Origin: Blastomyces gilchristii SLH14081
Taxonomy: Eukaryota; Ascomycota; Eurotiomycetes; Onygenales; Ajellomycetaceae
Direction: 5' to 3'
DNA length: 64,000 nt
NCBI RefSeq assembly: GCF_000003855.2
Contig: NW_003101645.1
Span: forward strand, 140,799-204,798
Shown here piece after piece: positions 35,509 through 45,085 of the stretch. The first letter of the stretch is position 1; each line of letters begins with the position of its first letter. Both the position numbers and the translations under genes were made by a program. The notes beneath the pieces were generated by a model, which was not told the DNA's origin, searched no databases, and saw only the letters and a list, made by a program, of their open reading frames with translations.

Positions 35509-38500
35509 TCAATCAACAACACCATCCTCATCCTCTTCCAAAGCACCCCACTCCCTCAACTCCTCCGCCGTAATCCGGTTCTTCAGCCACTCCAACACCG
35601 CCTCCGTCCCCTTCGAGACAACCTGCCAGCGCGGGACACGGAAACAATTCCCTGCGACATCCAAACGGCGCAAACACGTTGTTCCCCCTGTAGCACCTCC
35701 ACCACCCTTGCTATTTCCTGCTGTAGCTGCCGACGCTGTAGACCCCTCGCTCCCCAACAATCCCAATCTAGGCGGCAAAGACGCTATGCTATTATTACTC
35801 ACGTCTAGGACCTGTAAGCCGCGCACAGCTTCGAACTCTAAGCTATCAATTTGGTTGTCGGAGGCGAGGAAAGTGATTAGGGCAGGGTAGGTTTGTCGGA
35901 TGTGGGGAAGGGGTCCTGTGAGACGGTTGTTGGAGACGTCAAGAAAAGTGAGGTTTGGGGCGGAGAGGTGGTGTTGGAGGACCTCGAGGCTTGTTAGGCC
36001 TGTGGAGCTCAGGGTGAGGTTTTGGAGGTTTGGGAGGGAAAGAGGTGTTGTAAGAAGCGGTGTGGTGGGGCTAGAGGAAAGGGGGTTGTGGGAGAGGTCT
36101 AGGTCGGTGAGGGTATGGGAGAGGAGGGTGAGGCCGGCAACGGGGAGAGTGTGGAAGCGGTTGTGGTGTAAGTACAGGCATTTTATAGCTGTGGAAGAGG
36201 CAAGCAGGGGTTCTAGATCTGCCGGGTCGAGGTCGGCTAAGTCCGTGGAAGAGAAGTCGAGGACGCCACCGGATTTAATACGCCAGGCGCTGGCGTGTGT
36301 AGGGCTCTCTGGGGCCAGAGTGAATTCGGTCTGGACTGAGCCGTCTTCTTCCTCAGCTTCAGGATGGTCGGGTTCGCAACGGCCGCGTAGGACTCTTTTC
36401 AATTCGTCGGTATCCATCGTCAGGAATTTGCGTTCTCGCAGCGGGTTGTTCGCTATGTGGAATGAGAAGAGGTTTTCCAATAGGGAAATCTTCTCGTCCA
36501 GCGTTGTTATATTGTTGCCTGTAAAATCGACAACTTTTACATTTTCGAGCTCTAAAAAACCTCCCGGAAGGCTAGAGATAGCGTTGTCCTCCGCGGTTAA
36601 GGTAAGGAGTGATTTCCAAGTAGAAATGTTTGGGAGAGCCTTGATGCGATTCGCATCTATGGATAACTGCTGGAGGTTGGGCAACTCCAGGGTTTCGGCA
36701 AGCGAAAGGCTTTCCAATGAATTGCTCGTCACGTTCAGAACTTGTAGAGTCTCCAAGCGGGTAACTGAGGCTGGAATAAGATGTCCCTGAAGGCGGTTTT
36801 TCTGAGCATTGATCTCGACAAGAGGAAGTGCCTTTAGAGCCTCAAATGGAATGGAAGTCAACTGGTTTTCGGCAACATTAAGAACGCGCAATGAGGAAAG
36901 GTCGGATAGAGTATCTGGGAGTTCAGTGAGGCTGTTCTCACGGAGATCTAGCACCTCAAGCTTAGAAAGAGCACCAATAATTGAAGTTAGGCTGCCTCCA
37001 AGCTTATTATTTGCTAGTTTTAAGTCGGTTAGTGATGAGATTTCGGTAATGATTTCGAAAGCTTCCGCGTCCAACCGATTGTGGGAAAGATTTAAAGAAC
37101 GTAGTCGTTGGAGTCTTCGCAAACCCTTGGGAAGAGTAGTAAGTATGTTGCCATGAAGATCTAGAACTTCCAGTCCACCAAATTGGCATCCCTTGGTATT
37201 TTCATCCATGTCCATGGTATTAAAATCAACATCAGGGAATATAGCATCTGATAACGATTTAAACTCATTGTCCGCCGCGATAAATTTAATAAGATCAACG
37301 CTCTCATACCATTCGCCCTCACTTTCTGGATCAAAATCGTACATAGTCAATACTTCATCTGGGATTTCCTTCAGTCCCATGGCAGCGATATTTAAATGAC
37401 CTGATGTCCTTGCCGCGGCAGCCTTGTTCTTCAATACACGTTTATTAGGCTCAGCTTTGGACAGCTGCGCAAAGGGGTCGTTCGAGGGATCCAGAACGTC
37501 ACCTAGGCCATTTTTAGCATTACTTTCCATTGCGGCTTTTTTCGCAGCTTTCGCCTTGGCAATGGTTTCTCTAAGAGCGCTTGATGACTTCGTTGCTTTC
37601 CTTGTTTCTGGTTCTCGTGGCGGTAAATCGGACGGATTACCGTCTGACGTCACTGAAGTTCTGGGTGATTTCTTTGAGGAGGTAGATGTTGGAGAGGTAA
37701 GATTAGAAGAAAGATTCGAGGAAGGTTTCCGTGCTTTTGTGGCAGGTGCTCTAGCTGCAGGCTTCTTAGCATCATTGCCCGTACTTACGTTGTTCGATTG
37801 GGCTGCGAATGCATTGGCGCCTAGGGATGGGCGCGCTTTAGGTGGTCTTATTGACATGCTTTTGCTACCTCCATAAAACGAGGTTCGTGCGCCAGCGGCA
37901 GGGGTTTTAGATTCTTTCTTCGATATTGGTGGAGCCGTAGAGACGTTACTATGGTTTGGCGAGGCAGTACCAGCACCGTTTATTGAAGACCGCGTGGTGG
38001 ACTCTCGATACATAGACACGGATCTCTTAATGAATGTTGGCTGGGGCATATTTGAGACACTAGAAGGTGTTCGAGGTGTCGATGCGGTTCGTATGGCGGA
38101 GGAGAATTGCAGAACTGATCCATTGGCGCTATCCTGGCGGGATGGAGGGCGTGACTGGTAATTATTGGTGACAGAAGGGGGCCGAGAGGGAGGTGCCATG
38201 GGGCTTTCGGGGGCAAAAAACGTCGATTTCTTTTTACTAGGAGACGGTGAAGAAGGAATCTGGGCTATAGTTTCGATAGTCCGATCGGATAGTGAGGGTC
38301 TTGAAGACTTAGTTGTTGGAGTGTAGATACTTGTTCTGTTACTCCTGCTTTCACGTGCCTCCTCCTCTTCTTCATCTTCCGCCACGGAACCGCCGGAATT
38401 GGGGGTCCATTTATACGAATACTCATTCTGGCCATATGAACTCTCTCGAGATTTAGCTGGAGACGGCAGCGGGGGTTTCTTAAAGAGTTCTTGTGAAGGT

Positions 38501-38664
38501 CTCCGCAATCTCTCTATGTTTAACCCGGAATCAGCTTGTAGGCGTTCGCGAGACGGAGACGGCCGGATAGATTTGGAGGAAGTAGAATGCGTAGGCAGTG
38601 GGAGTCTTGACATGGGCCGTGGAATGCCACTGGGACGTTTCGGGGTGGAATAGCTGTGGTCCAT
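35509..38664 (-). CDS. Leucine-rich-repeat protein, LRRC40/SHOC2-like repeats with a long disordered N-terminus
   Basis: One open frame of 1051 aa whose ATG (38662-38664) sits in AACCATGGA, a good Kozak context. Residues 1 to about 410 are rich in Ser, Pro, Arg and Lys (many SPSKK- and TPRTP-like sites) and probably disordered. From about residue 490 come leucine-rich repeats of the LxxLxLxxNxLxxLP type (LEVLDLHGNILTTLP, LEVLDLRENSLTELP), continuing to about 760. After an acidic linker (EAEEEDGS) a second set follows, to about 1000. The last 50 residues are non-repetitive. Such repeats are protein-binding scaffolds; the partner is unknown. A stretch FLTMDTDELKRVLRGR between the two sets also occurs in LRRC40-like proteins as I recall them. 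Confidence 0.9.
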   Translation of the reverse strand: MDHSYSTPKRPSGIPRPMSRLPLPTHSTSSKSIRPSPSRERLQADSGLNIERLRRPSQELFKKPPLPSPAKSRESSYGQNEYSYKWTPNSGGSVAEDEEEEEARESRSNRTSIYTPTTKSSRPSLSDRTIETIAQIPSSPSPSKKKSTFFAPESPMAPPSRPPSVTNNYQSRPPSRQDSANGSVLQFSSAIRTASTPRTPSSVSNMPQPTFIKRSVSMYRESTTRSSINGAGTASPNHSNVSTAPPISKKESKTPAAGARTSFYGGSKSMSIRPPKARPSLGANAFAAQSNNVSTGNDAKKPAARAPATKARKPSSNLSSNLTSPTSTSSKKSPRTSVTSDGNPSDLPPREPETRKATKSSSALRETIAKAKAAKKAAMESNAKNGLGDVLDPSNDPFAQLSKAEPNKRVLKNKAAAARTSGHLNIAAMGLKEIPDEVLTMYDFDPESEGEWYESVDLIKFIAADNEFKSLSDAIFPDVDFNTMDMDENTKGCQFGGLEVLDLHGNILTTLPKGLRRLQRLRSLNLSHNRLDAEAFEIITEISSLTDLKLANNKLGGSLTSIIGALSKLEVLDLRENSLTELPDTLSDLSSLRVLNVAENQLTSIPFEALKALPLVEINAQKNRLQGHLIPASVTRLETLQVLNVTSNSLESLSLAETLELPNLQQLSIDANRIKALPNISTWKSLLTLTAEDNAISSLPGGFLELENVKVVDFTGNNITTLDEKISLLENLFSFHIANNPLRERKFLTMDTDELKRVLRGRCEPDHPEAEEEDGSVQTEFTLAPESPTHASAWRIKSGGVLDFSSTDLADLDPADLEPLLASSTAIKCLYLHHNRFHTLPVAGLTLLSHTLTDLDLSHNPLSSSPTTPLLTTPLSLPNLQNLTLSSTGLTSLEVLQHHLSAPNLTFLDVSNNRLTGPLPHIRQTYPALITFLASDNQIDSLEFEAVRGLQVLDVSNNSIASLPPRLGLLGSEGSTASAATAGNSKGGGGATGGTTCLRRLDVAGNCFRVPRWQVVSKGTEAVLEWLKNRITAEELREWGALEEDEDGVVD

Positions 38665-39827
38665 GGTTCAGGTGGATTGGAAGATCAGGGACCAGGGGTA
38701 AAGTAGACAATAACTAACTACAGCGTAAGCTTCCAAGAATTACCTAGCTGAAGACGAGATGCATAGCGAAGAGAAGGTCAACTGGACGTCCACAGTTAGA
38801 GAGAATAAATCCGGCAGAGTGTTGAATTATTCCCCTCCTGCTTTATCTTTCAAAGGAAGCCTTGTCTGTCTTTGTTTTGTCCGGAATGTTTCTGACCGGA
38901 GGTGGATGTGTATAGACATTTCTCCCCAAGCTTGATCCCTGAACAGGAGCGGCTGTTATGACTTTTCCTATTTGGGACAAGGTTATCCGGAGGATCATTA
39001 TTCCGGATGTTATATGACTAACTGTATATGGACTAGATCGTAAGTTGGAAGCTCCCGTTCCACGCTAACTCGATATGGTCCTTTAAGTCACATGATTCAT
39101 AATTTGTGTGGCTGGTAATTGAATGCCAAGATCCCAGCCTCCGCAAATTTCCTGTTTGGAAGGCGGCTTAAACCAGTTTGTTGACTTCATCTCCTCAACA
39201 ACCAACAACAACATCCCCCCAACTTCCTCCTCTATATATCTTACTATATCTATCCCTTGTCCGTCTCACCTGAGCTTTCTCTCTTTTCCTTTTGTACGAA
39301 TCATTCATATCTCTCTACGTTGTCTCTCGCATTCTCATACTCAGCGTGGTCTCGCCTGTGGATTCACCAAAAGTGGGCCGTTTCATCCGTTGCCTCCACA
39401 ACAACCCATGAGATATCCTCCAGCCTCCTCGCCCGCCTCGCCATTTTACTAGTAAACCTCCCTTTCTCCATCCTGGGGTCCCTGGCAAACCACCCATCTC
39501 ATTTCCTCTTTCCAAATTAGATACTCCGTATATACAGACGGATATATATTTATTTCTCCTGCGAAACACGACATCGTCGCGTCTCTTGCTTGCCAATTGC
39601 TTGGTTCTCAGTGCTACAGTAAGCAGAGACCCGCCCGCGCGAGCAGCCCGTCCCTCGATCCGCTCGATTGCTACGATTGTGACGTGGCCTCTAGTCTTCG
39701 ACCTTTTCGTCGCTCACCACCTCTCTTTGAATATTTGTCATCTTTGCAACACATAATCCTTTTAAATATCCATATCGACTTGACTCACTCTCTCCTTTTA
39801 TCTACGGCTTCCTTCCCTATCTTGTCG
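38665..39827. other. Divergent intergenic region (shared 5' side of two genes)
   Basis: Lies between the start codons of the genes at 38664 (-) and 39828 (+). The segment from about 39180 to 39827 is pyrimidine-rich (CTCC and TCTCTC runs), typical of fungal promoters and long 5' UTRs. Short reading frames here are not supported. Confidence 0.55.
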
Positions 39828-41501
39828 ATGGCGGCCATGACGACGAGGGAAACTGAAGAGAGGTCTTCCCAGTGCTCATTAGCACCCGCGGCAGAGATTA
39901 AGGTCCCGAGCACGCCAATTCCTTCTAGAGCAAGCCTATCAGCCTCTCCAGATAAGCCAGCCATCAACCAAAACCACAAACATTCCATGCCTGAGAAACT
40001 CCGCTCATCTCCCCCGCCAAAATCTTCTTCCAACATGACCCCTCCTCCAACAACAACAACACAACAGATGGGCAATGCTGCGGCTACTCCATTCCGTCGT
40101 CCACGCTCAGACTCAGACGTCTTCCTCGCATCACCGCCCGCCACCATTGACCAAACGCTCTGCGTAGCTTATGGAGCTTCAGCGGATCTGCCATCCTCGA
40201 GAGATATCGACAACGCAGATGAGGCGCAACTGCGAAAAGTTGCGAAGGATCTCCTTGTATTTGCACAGGAGTTTCGCATGTCAGCAGCTCACTTCAAGCT
40301 CCAACACAGTCTCTTGTGCCTCACCAGCAGCGAGGCGATCAAGAGAGCCGAGGTGGAGCAGAAGCTTGCACGAAGAGAAGTCGAGATTCTGCAAAGTGTA
40401 GAATATCGCCATCGGCGCGGCCTCAGCCTGGAGAAATCCCCTGAACTCTCTCCCAAGACGCCTCAGCCAGACGCAACAATGAGACGGATCAAGGAGCTCG
40501 AGGACGCAAACATCACACTGGAACGCCGCCTGCGACGAGCCAAACGAATCATCGAGGGAGAAACGGATAAAAACGAGCTGCTGTGCGAAGAGAATAGCCG
40601 TCTTAAGAAGCGCATCCGTGAAAATCGTGAGCATTTCACTCTTATGCTGGACCATGGATCTCTGATGCCCAGTCCACAACCCGAATTTCTCACTCCGCAA
40701 AGAAAGACTACCTCCACTCGATACCCAGATAGTGCCCGTAGCCATGTTAGCAGAGTTGGCAGCCAGGATCCGATTGCTGCACTACTTGCAGCTGGCCAAG
40801 TTCTACACGGAGAAAATGTCAGCGTGCACTCTACACCATCACGAAATCACATTCACAAATCCAACAATCACCATCACCACTCCCACTCTCAACCCCACAG
40901 CCACAACCCCGACCAGGAGCACACCCGCGTAAACCACTCCGTGTCCTCCCTCCCCGTGTCTTCCCTCCCCGTAACCCCGCAACGATCCCGCACCACAGAA
41001 TCCCGAGGCCACTTTTTCACTCCAATCAACAAACGGACCCCAGACTCCCGCCACAGCCACGGTCACAACCACTCTGTCTCGATCTCACGCCGTGAGCGTG
41101 ACGAACGTGGCCGCCACGATCGCGATAGCACAATATCCGCTTCCGAAGATGACAATGAAGCACTTACCGACGAAGACGTCCCCGCCTCGCAAGCCAGCTC
41201 ACTAGCTACGAGCATGCTCCGCCGATACCCCGGCAGCAGCCAAGAACAACAACTCCAGCACCAGCACCAACAACAACAACACAGTTCGATGTCCTCGAAT
41301 CTTTCTAAATCCAGTTCGACCCTGCAAACAAAGCTATTTGGGCAGGTTAAGAAGGCCGGTGTTGAGCGAGGCGGTAGTGGAGAAAATGGTAATAATAGCC
41401 TGAAGCGGAAAGCTGCTGGTAATGGTTATGCCGGCGAGAAGGAGATTGCGACGAAGAAGCTACGGGCTGGAGAGGCGTTTGGGCTTGGGATTCAACCTTG
41501 A
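39828..41501 (+). CDS. Fungal coiled-coil protein of unknown function
   Basis: 557 aa. The first in-frame ATG is at 39828 (TGTCGATGG, good context); the frame is open further upstream but without an ATG. The N-terminus (1-120) is Ser/Pro/Thr-rich. A conserved-looking helical region follows (about 125-195, with LRKVAKDLLVFAQEFRMSA and EAIKRAEVEQKLARREVEIL), then a coiled coil at about 216-270 (IKELEDANITLERRLRRAKR). After that come low-complexity segments: His-rich (HHHHSHSQPHSH), Arg/Asp-rich, and Gln-rich (QQQLQHQHQQQQ). The C-terminus is basic (LKRKAAGNG, TKKLRAGEAF) and could hold a nuclear localisation signal. I recognise the helical region as typical of an uncharacterised Pezizomycotina family but cannot name a function. 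Confidence 0.85.
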   Translation: MAAMTTRETEERSSQCSLAPAAEIKVPSTPIPSRASLSASPDKPAINQNHKHSMPEKLRSSPPPKSSSNMTPPPTTTTQQMGNAAATPFRRPRSDSDVFLASPPATIDQTLCVAYGASADLPSSRDIDNADEAQLRKVAKDLLVFAQEFRMSAAHFKLQHSLLCLTSSEAIKRAEVEQKLARREVEILQSVEYRHRRGLSLEKSPELSPKTPQPDATMRRIKELEDANITLERRLRRAKRIIEGETDKNELLCEENSRLKKRIRENREHFTLMLDHGSLMPSPQPEFLTPQRKTTSTRYPDSARSHVSRVGSQDPIAALLAAGQVLHGENVSVHSTPSRNHIHKSNNHHHHSHSQPHSHNPDQEHTRVNHSVSSLPVSSLPVTPQRSRTTESRGHFFTPINKRTPDSRHSHGHNHSVSISRRERDERGRHDRDSTISASEDDNEALTDEDVPASQASSLATSMLRRYPGSSQEQQLQHQHQQQQHSSMSSNLSKSSSTLQTKLFGQVKKAGVERGGSGENGNNSLKRKAAGNGYAGEKEIATKKLRAGEAFGLGIQP

Positions 41502-42011
41502 TTCTTTTTTTTCTTTTTTCTTTTTTTCCGTCTTGTTTCTTTTCCACTTTATTTGTTTCCTATTGATGGTTGTTACGAATCTTTTCTCTTGTTTGTCCTA
41601 TGGTCCATTCTTTTCCTTTTCTCCTTTGTCCATGGAATATGATGTTTGAAAATGTGTCTGCTTTGCTCTCACCCTTTTCGACCTGGGTTGTTTGAATGGG
41701 GATACTTTGGCTTATGACTTGATGAAAACTTTCATGATGTTCTTTTTTGTTTAATAATTTCTCTGTTGTGCTTTTCCTTTTATTATGCTTTGTGATATGC
41801 AATTGTAACAATCAGGATTCAGCTGGTGGTTTTGTTATGACTTGTGAATTTGCTCTCTCTTGTTCTTTGAATGGGGGAGCTTTTGTCTTTATAGTTGTCA
41901 GTTTTCTTTATGTCTTGAGTTTGTTCACTTCTTGGGATGAAATCTGCTTGTTAATGATGATATTCTTGTGAGTTTTCACTGTTTTTGTGTCTGTGCAGTA
42001 TTTTGAAGTCT

Positions 42012-42267
42012 ACTGTACAGAGTACTCTGAGAAGAGATCTATTATTATTATTATCATCATTCTTCTTCACATTGTCACTGATCAATCTGTAAGTAAAAAG
42101 ACTATAATAGTCACTCTGCAGTATCAGTAAGAGTAAGATAAATAAGATATACAACATTTGACACTCATTAGAACTTGATTTCATTGAAATTTAATATTTC
42201 ATCATCTGTCTCTGAATCAAATAGGAATACTCCTATTCTCTGTCAGTTCATACCTACTCTGTACAGT
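42012..42267. mobile_element. Short inverted-repeat element (MITE-like)
   Basis: ACTGTACAGAGTA at 42012-42024 is exactly inverted as TACTCTGTACAGT at 42255-42267. The 256 bp between are AT-rich and lack CpG, like the mutated repeats on the left of the window, although they lie in gene-bearing DNA. No convincing target duplication was found. It sits in the intergenic region 41502-42536, which otherwise shows only a T-rich 3' UTR. Confidence 0.5.
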
Positions 42268-42536
42268 GTAGGTAGTTATAAATGAATTCAACTCAACGTC
42301 CTGCCTACCCGATTAGGAAGCCCCTAGGGCTAACCGTCCATCGCTAAGCGAGCCGCATGCGGAAGCGTTCTTGGCGCCTATTCGCACCAGCACGTGACAC
42401 ACCAACCCACAACATACTTCCAAGGTTTTGCTGTCTCCGTCCTTTCTTCCTTGTCCTGTCTTGTCTTGTTTGAACCGCGACCACCGACAACCGACACTCA
42501 AATCCGCCTCGACTTCCTTGGTCCCCATCCGTCACC

Positions 42537-43715
42537 ATGGTATGTTTCTGCCAAATTCCAATTGAGAGAGAGCCTCCGGTTTGAAGAAAGAAAAATAAGA
42601 GCACGGGAGAGCGGGAGGAGAAAGAGTGACAACAGATCGCTGACCTGTGCTGGTGTGGTTTTGTGTGTGTGTGTGTGGTTTTATAGGCGATCAAGCATAA
42701 CCAGACCATCCCGAAAAACCGTGAGTTTTATGCCAAAATTGGATCATTACGATATATTTGGGGAAGAAGTTGGTGACTGATTTTTGCTGTGTTTGTACAG
42801 ATTTCCACAAGGACTGGGCTCGCCGTGTTCGGGTACATTTCGATCAGGTACGATATCAACAATCTTACACCCATTCGTCCCATAACCCATCCGGAATTTC
42901 TGAAATTCTCCAACCCACCCGCAATCCAAGAACAAACACGCGAAGATCCATCCCATATATCTGTGGGAAAGGGAATTCATGCGAACATCGAAAATTTACA
43001 CAACTAACACATCCTCGTGTGTTTTACTTGATATAGCCTGGTCGCAAACACCGTCGTCGGGAAGCTCGTCTTGCAAAGGCGGCTGCCGTCGCCCCTCGCC
43101 CTGTCGATAAGCTGAGACCAGTCGTGCGATGCCCGACTGTTAAGTACAATCGCCGTGTCAGAGCTGGTCGTGGCTTCACTCTTCAAGAGCTGAAGGTACG
43201 GATTTTCTTTCCCCGAACTGTCTCGAGGGAATAAGTGCCACGTAGGCGACTGGAAATCATGTCCAACGAACAATCCGCTCACACGCTCTTAAAACTCACA
43301 GGAAGCCGGAATCCCCCGCAAACTCGCACCCACCATCGGTATCGCGGTCGACCACCGCCGCGTCAATGCTTCCTCCGAATCCCTTACCGTCAACGTCGCC
43401 CGCCTGAAGGAGTACAAGACCCGCCTGATCCTCTTCCCCCGCCGCGCCGGCCAATACAAGAAACTCGACTCCTCCGCCGAGGAGATCAAGGCTGCCCAGG
43501 ACAGCTTCACCAAGAGCGTTGACTCTCTCTTCCCCATCAACAATATCAGCCGCGCCGAGGCCGTCTCAGAGATCAGCAAGAGTGACCTGCCCGCTGGTGT
43601 CGAGGGTGGTGCGTACAGAAAACTGAGAGACGCCCGGAGCGAGGCGAGACTGATTGGTGTACGGGAGAAGAGAGCTAAGGCCAAGGCTGACGAAGCTGCT
43701 GCGGCGAAGAAATAG
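42537..43715 (+). CDS. rpl13: 60S ribosomal protein L13 (eL13)
   Basis: Five exons: 42537-42539, 42687-42720, 42801-42847, 43037-43195 and 43302-43715, giving 218 aa. All introns have GT...AG ends (GTATGT, GTGAGT, GTACGA, GTACGG, GTACGG donors). The first exon is only the ATG. The product starts [18 protein letters not shown] and carries the eL13 hallmarks [35 protein letters not shown] and IGIAVDHRR. The C-terminus is Lys/Ala-rich. eL13 is a structural protein of the large ribosomal subunit in the cytoplasm. Length and motifs match the family well. A promoter rich in TTGTCC/TGTCTTG runs lies just upstream. Confidence 0.97.
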
Positions 43716-45085
43716 AGAGAGAGACGAAAAAAAAAATATAAATTTTTAAACAAAGAAGGGAATCTGATAAATGAGTTTATCTCTTCCTTTTTCTTTTTCC
43801 TCTTTTTCTTTTTCTTTATTTTTTAACTTGTTTTTTTAACGCAATCTACAAAAACGGAAGAACGAGAAACTAGCAGTACCACCAATACCACTCTCACCAC
43901 CATCGTCGCCATCACCACTCGCGAGAAGAGATCGGACGGACGCCTAGAGAACTTTGTTTCCGTGAGGGGAAAATTCAAGAAAAGAAATCATGGCCGGCCG
44001 TCACTTTTCCGAGATTATCTATTTCCTCTTCTCCCTCTTCTCGGTGCTGTTATTGCTGCTTTCGTCTCCCGTTTTAATGCTGATTCTCATGACGGAGCGG
44101 GTTGCTTGGGTTCGTCGGATCTTGCTTGGTTGATATATGATCTTTTTTTAACACGAGGAAAAGGGGGCGGGAGGTAGAAGAAGGAGAATGGAAAAGGAAT
44201 ATGGTTATGTTATGGGTTGTTTGAGAGGGAAAACAAAAAACAGCCAACACTGGAAACTGGTATCTGCGCCATCCGGACCAAAACTCGGGATGGCAGGAGA
44301 GCGGAGCAGCTGCAGTGAGAGAGACATACAATACTACGGCATAATTATATTTTAATTCCTACTTTTCTTTTTTTTTCTTTTTTCTCTGGTTTCTTTCTTC
44401 CGTTTCTTTTCTCTCTTTTCCGTTCTCAATGTTTCAAACGATGACTTGCGTAAAGAATGTAAGATCCGTTAGTTGCCTTTCTCCTTTCTCCCCCCACCCA
44501 CCGGGTTTTCCGTAGCCAATTGATCGTCTTTAACCAGGGTGTCATGCCATATAATGACAGGTTTTATCCCGCACGCATAATCGAATCCGGTATGCGAGTA
44601 ATCGAAGGTTCAAAGGGCAAATTTGTTCAGACTGGGGACTATGGCATTCCAGCTAGCTACAGCATGGGGGTACATTTATCCGTACGCAACTATAAATATG
44701 TCTCGATACAGCACCCAAACAGTATACTCATGCTTGGACCACTGTAATCTAAGAAGCAGGTAAAGAAACAAAAAACAGACCGATCCTATTATTCGTCAAA
44801 AAAAATTGTTCGGGCTTGCTACTTACACAAACCAACAAAGAAAAGATGCCGAATCCCCATTTCTCTGTTCCTTGAAAGTAAAAAATCAATCCCATTGCGC
44901 CGTGCACGATTCGATTGTCAAATGATCCCGCCGCGGAAAAAAAGATGAGAATAATCTATGAAACCGCCTATCCATCACCCAAGGAAAAGAAAGAAGCATT
45001 ATATACAATACAACATACCCACACGTGTATACACACATGCAATTTATAATCCCCCTCTCCCCAACCCAACCAGCCCAATCTTCAC
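43716..45085. other. Intergenic region downstream of rpl13
   Basis: Contains a pyrimidine-rich stretch (43780-43840) and probable 3' UTRs of the two convergent genes. A 47-codon frame at 43990-44133 is noted separately. Nothing else was recognised. Confidence 0.5.
43990..44133 (+). CDS. Possible small membrane protein (47 aa), unconfirmed
   Basis: An ATG in AATCATGG context opens 47 codons starting MAGRHFSEIIYFLFSLFSVL, with a hydrophobic core of about 27 residues (positions 9-34) and a short basic end (ERVAWVRRILLG). It could be a single-span membrane microprotein. It lies about 275 bp after the rpl13 stop in the same direction. Nothing excludes a chance frame in a pyrimidine-rich 3' UTR, where Leu/Phe/Ser codons are favoured. 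Confidence 0.2.
   Translation: MAGRHFSEIIYFLFSLFSVLLLLLSSPVLMLILMTERVAWVRRILLG

Noticed and set aside
35900..36790. 296-codon plus-strand frame
   Set aside because: Antisense shadow of the leucine-rich-repeat gene; its composition is explained by that gene's codon pattern.
39597..39827. N-terminal extension of the coiled-coil gene
   Set aside because: The frame is open but has no ATG before 39828, and the sequence is a pyrimidine-rich 5' UTR type.
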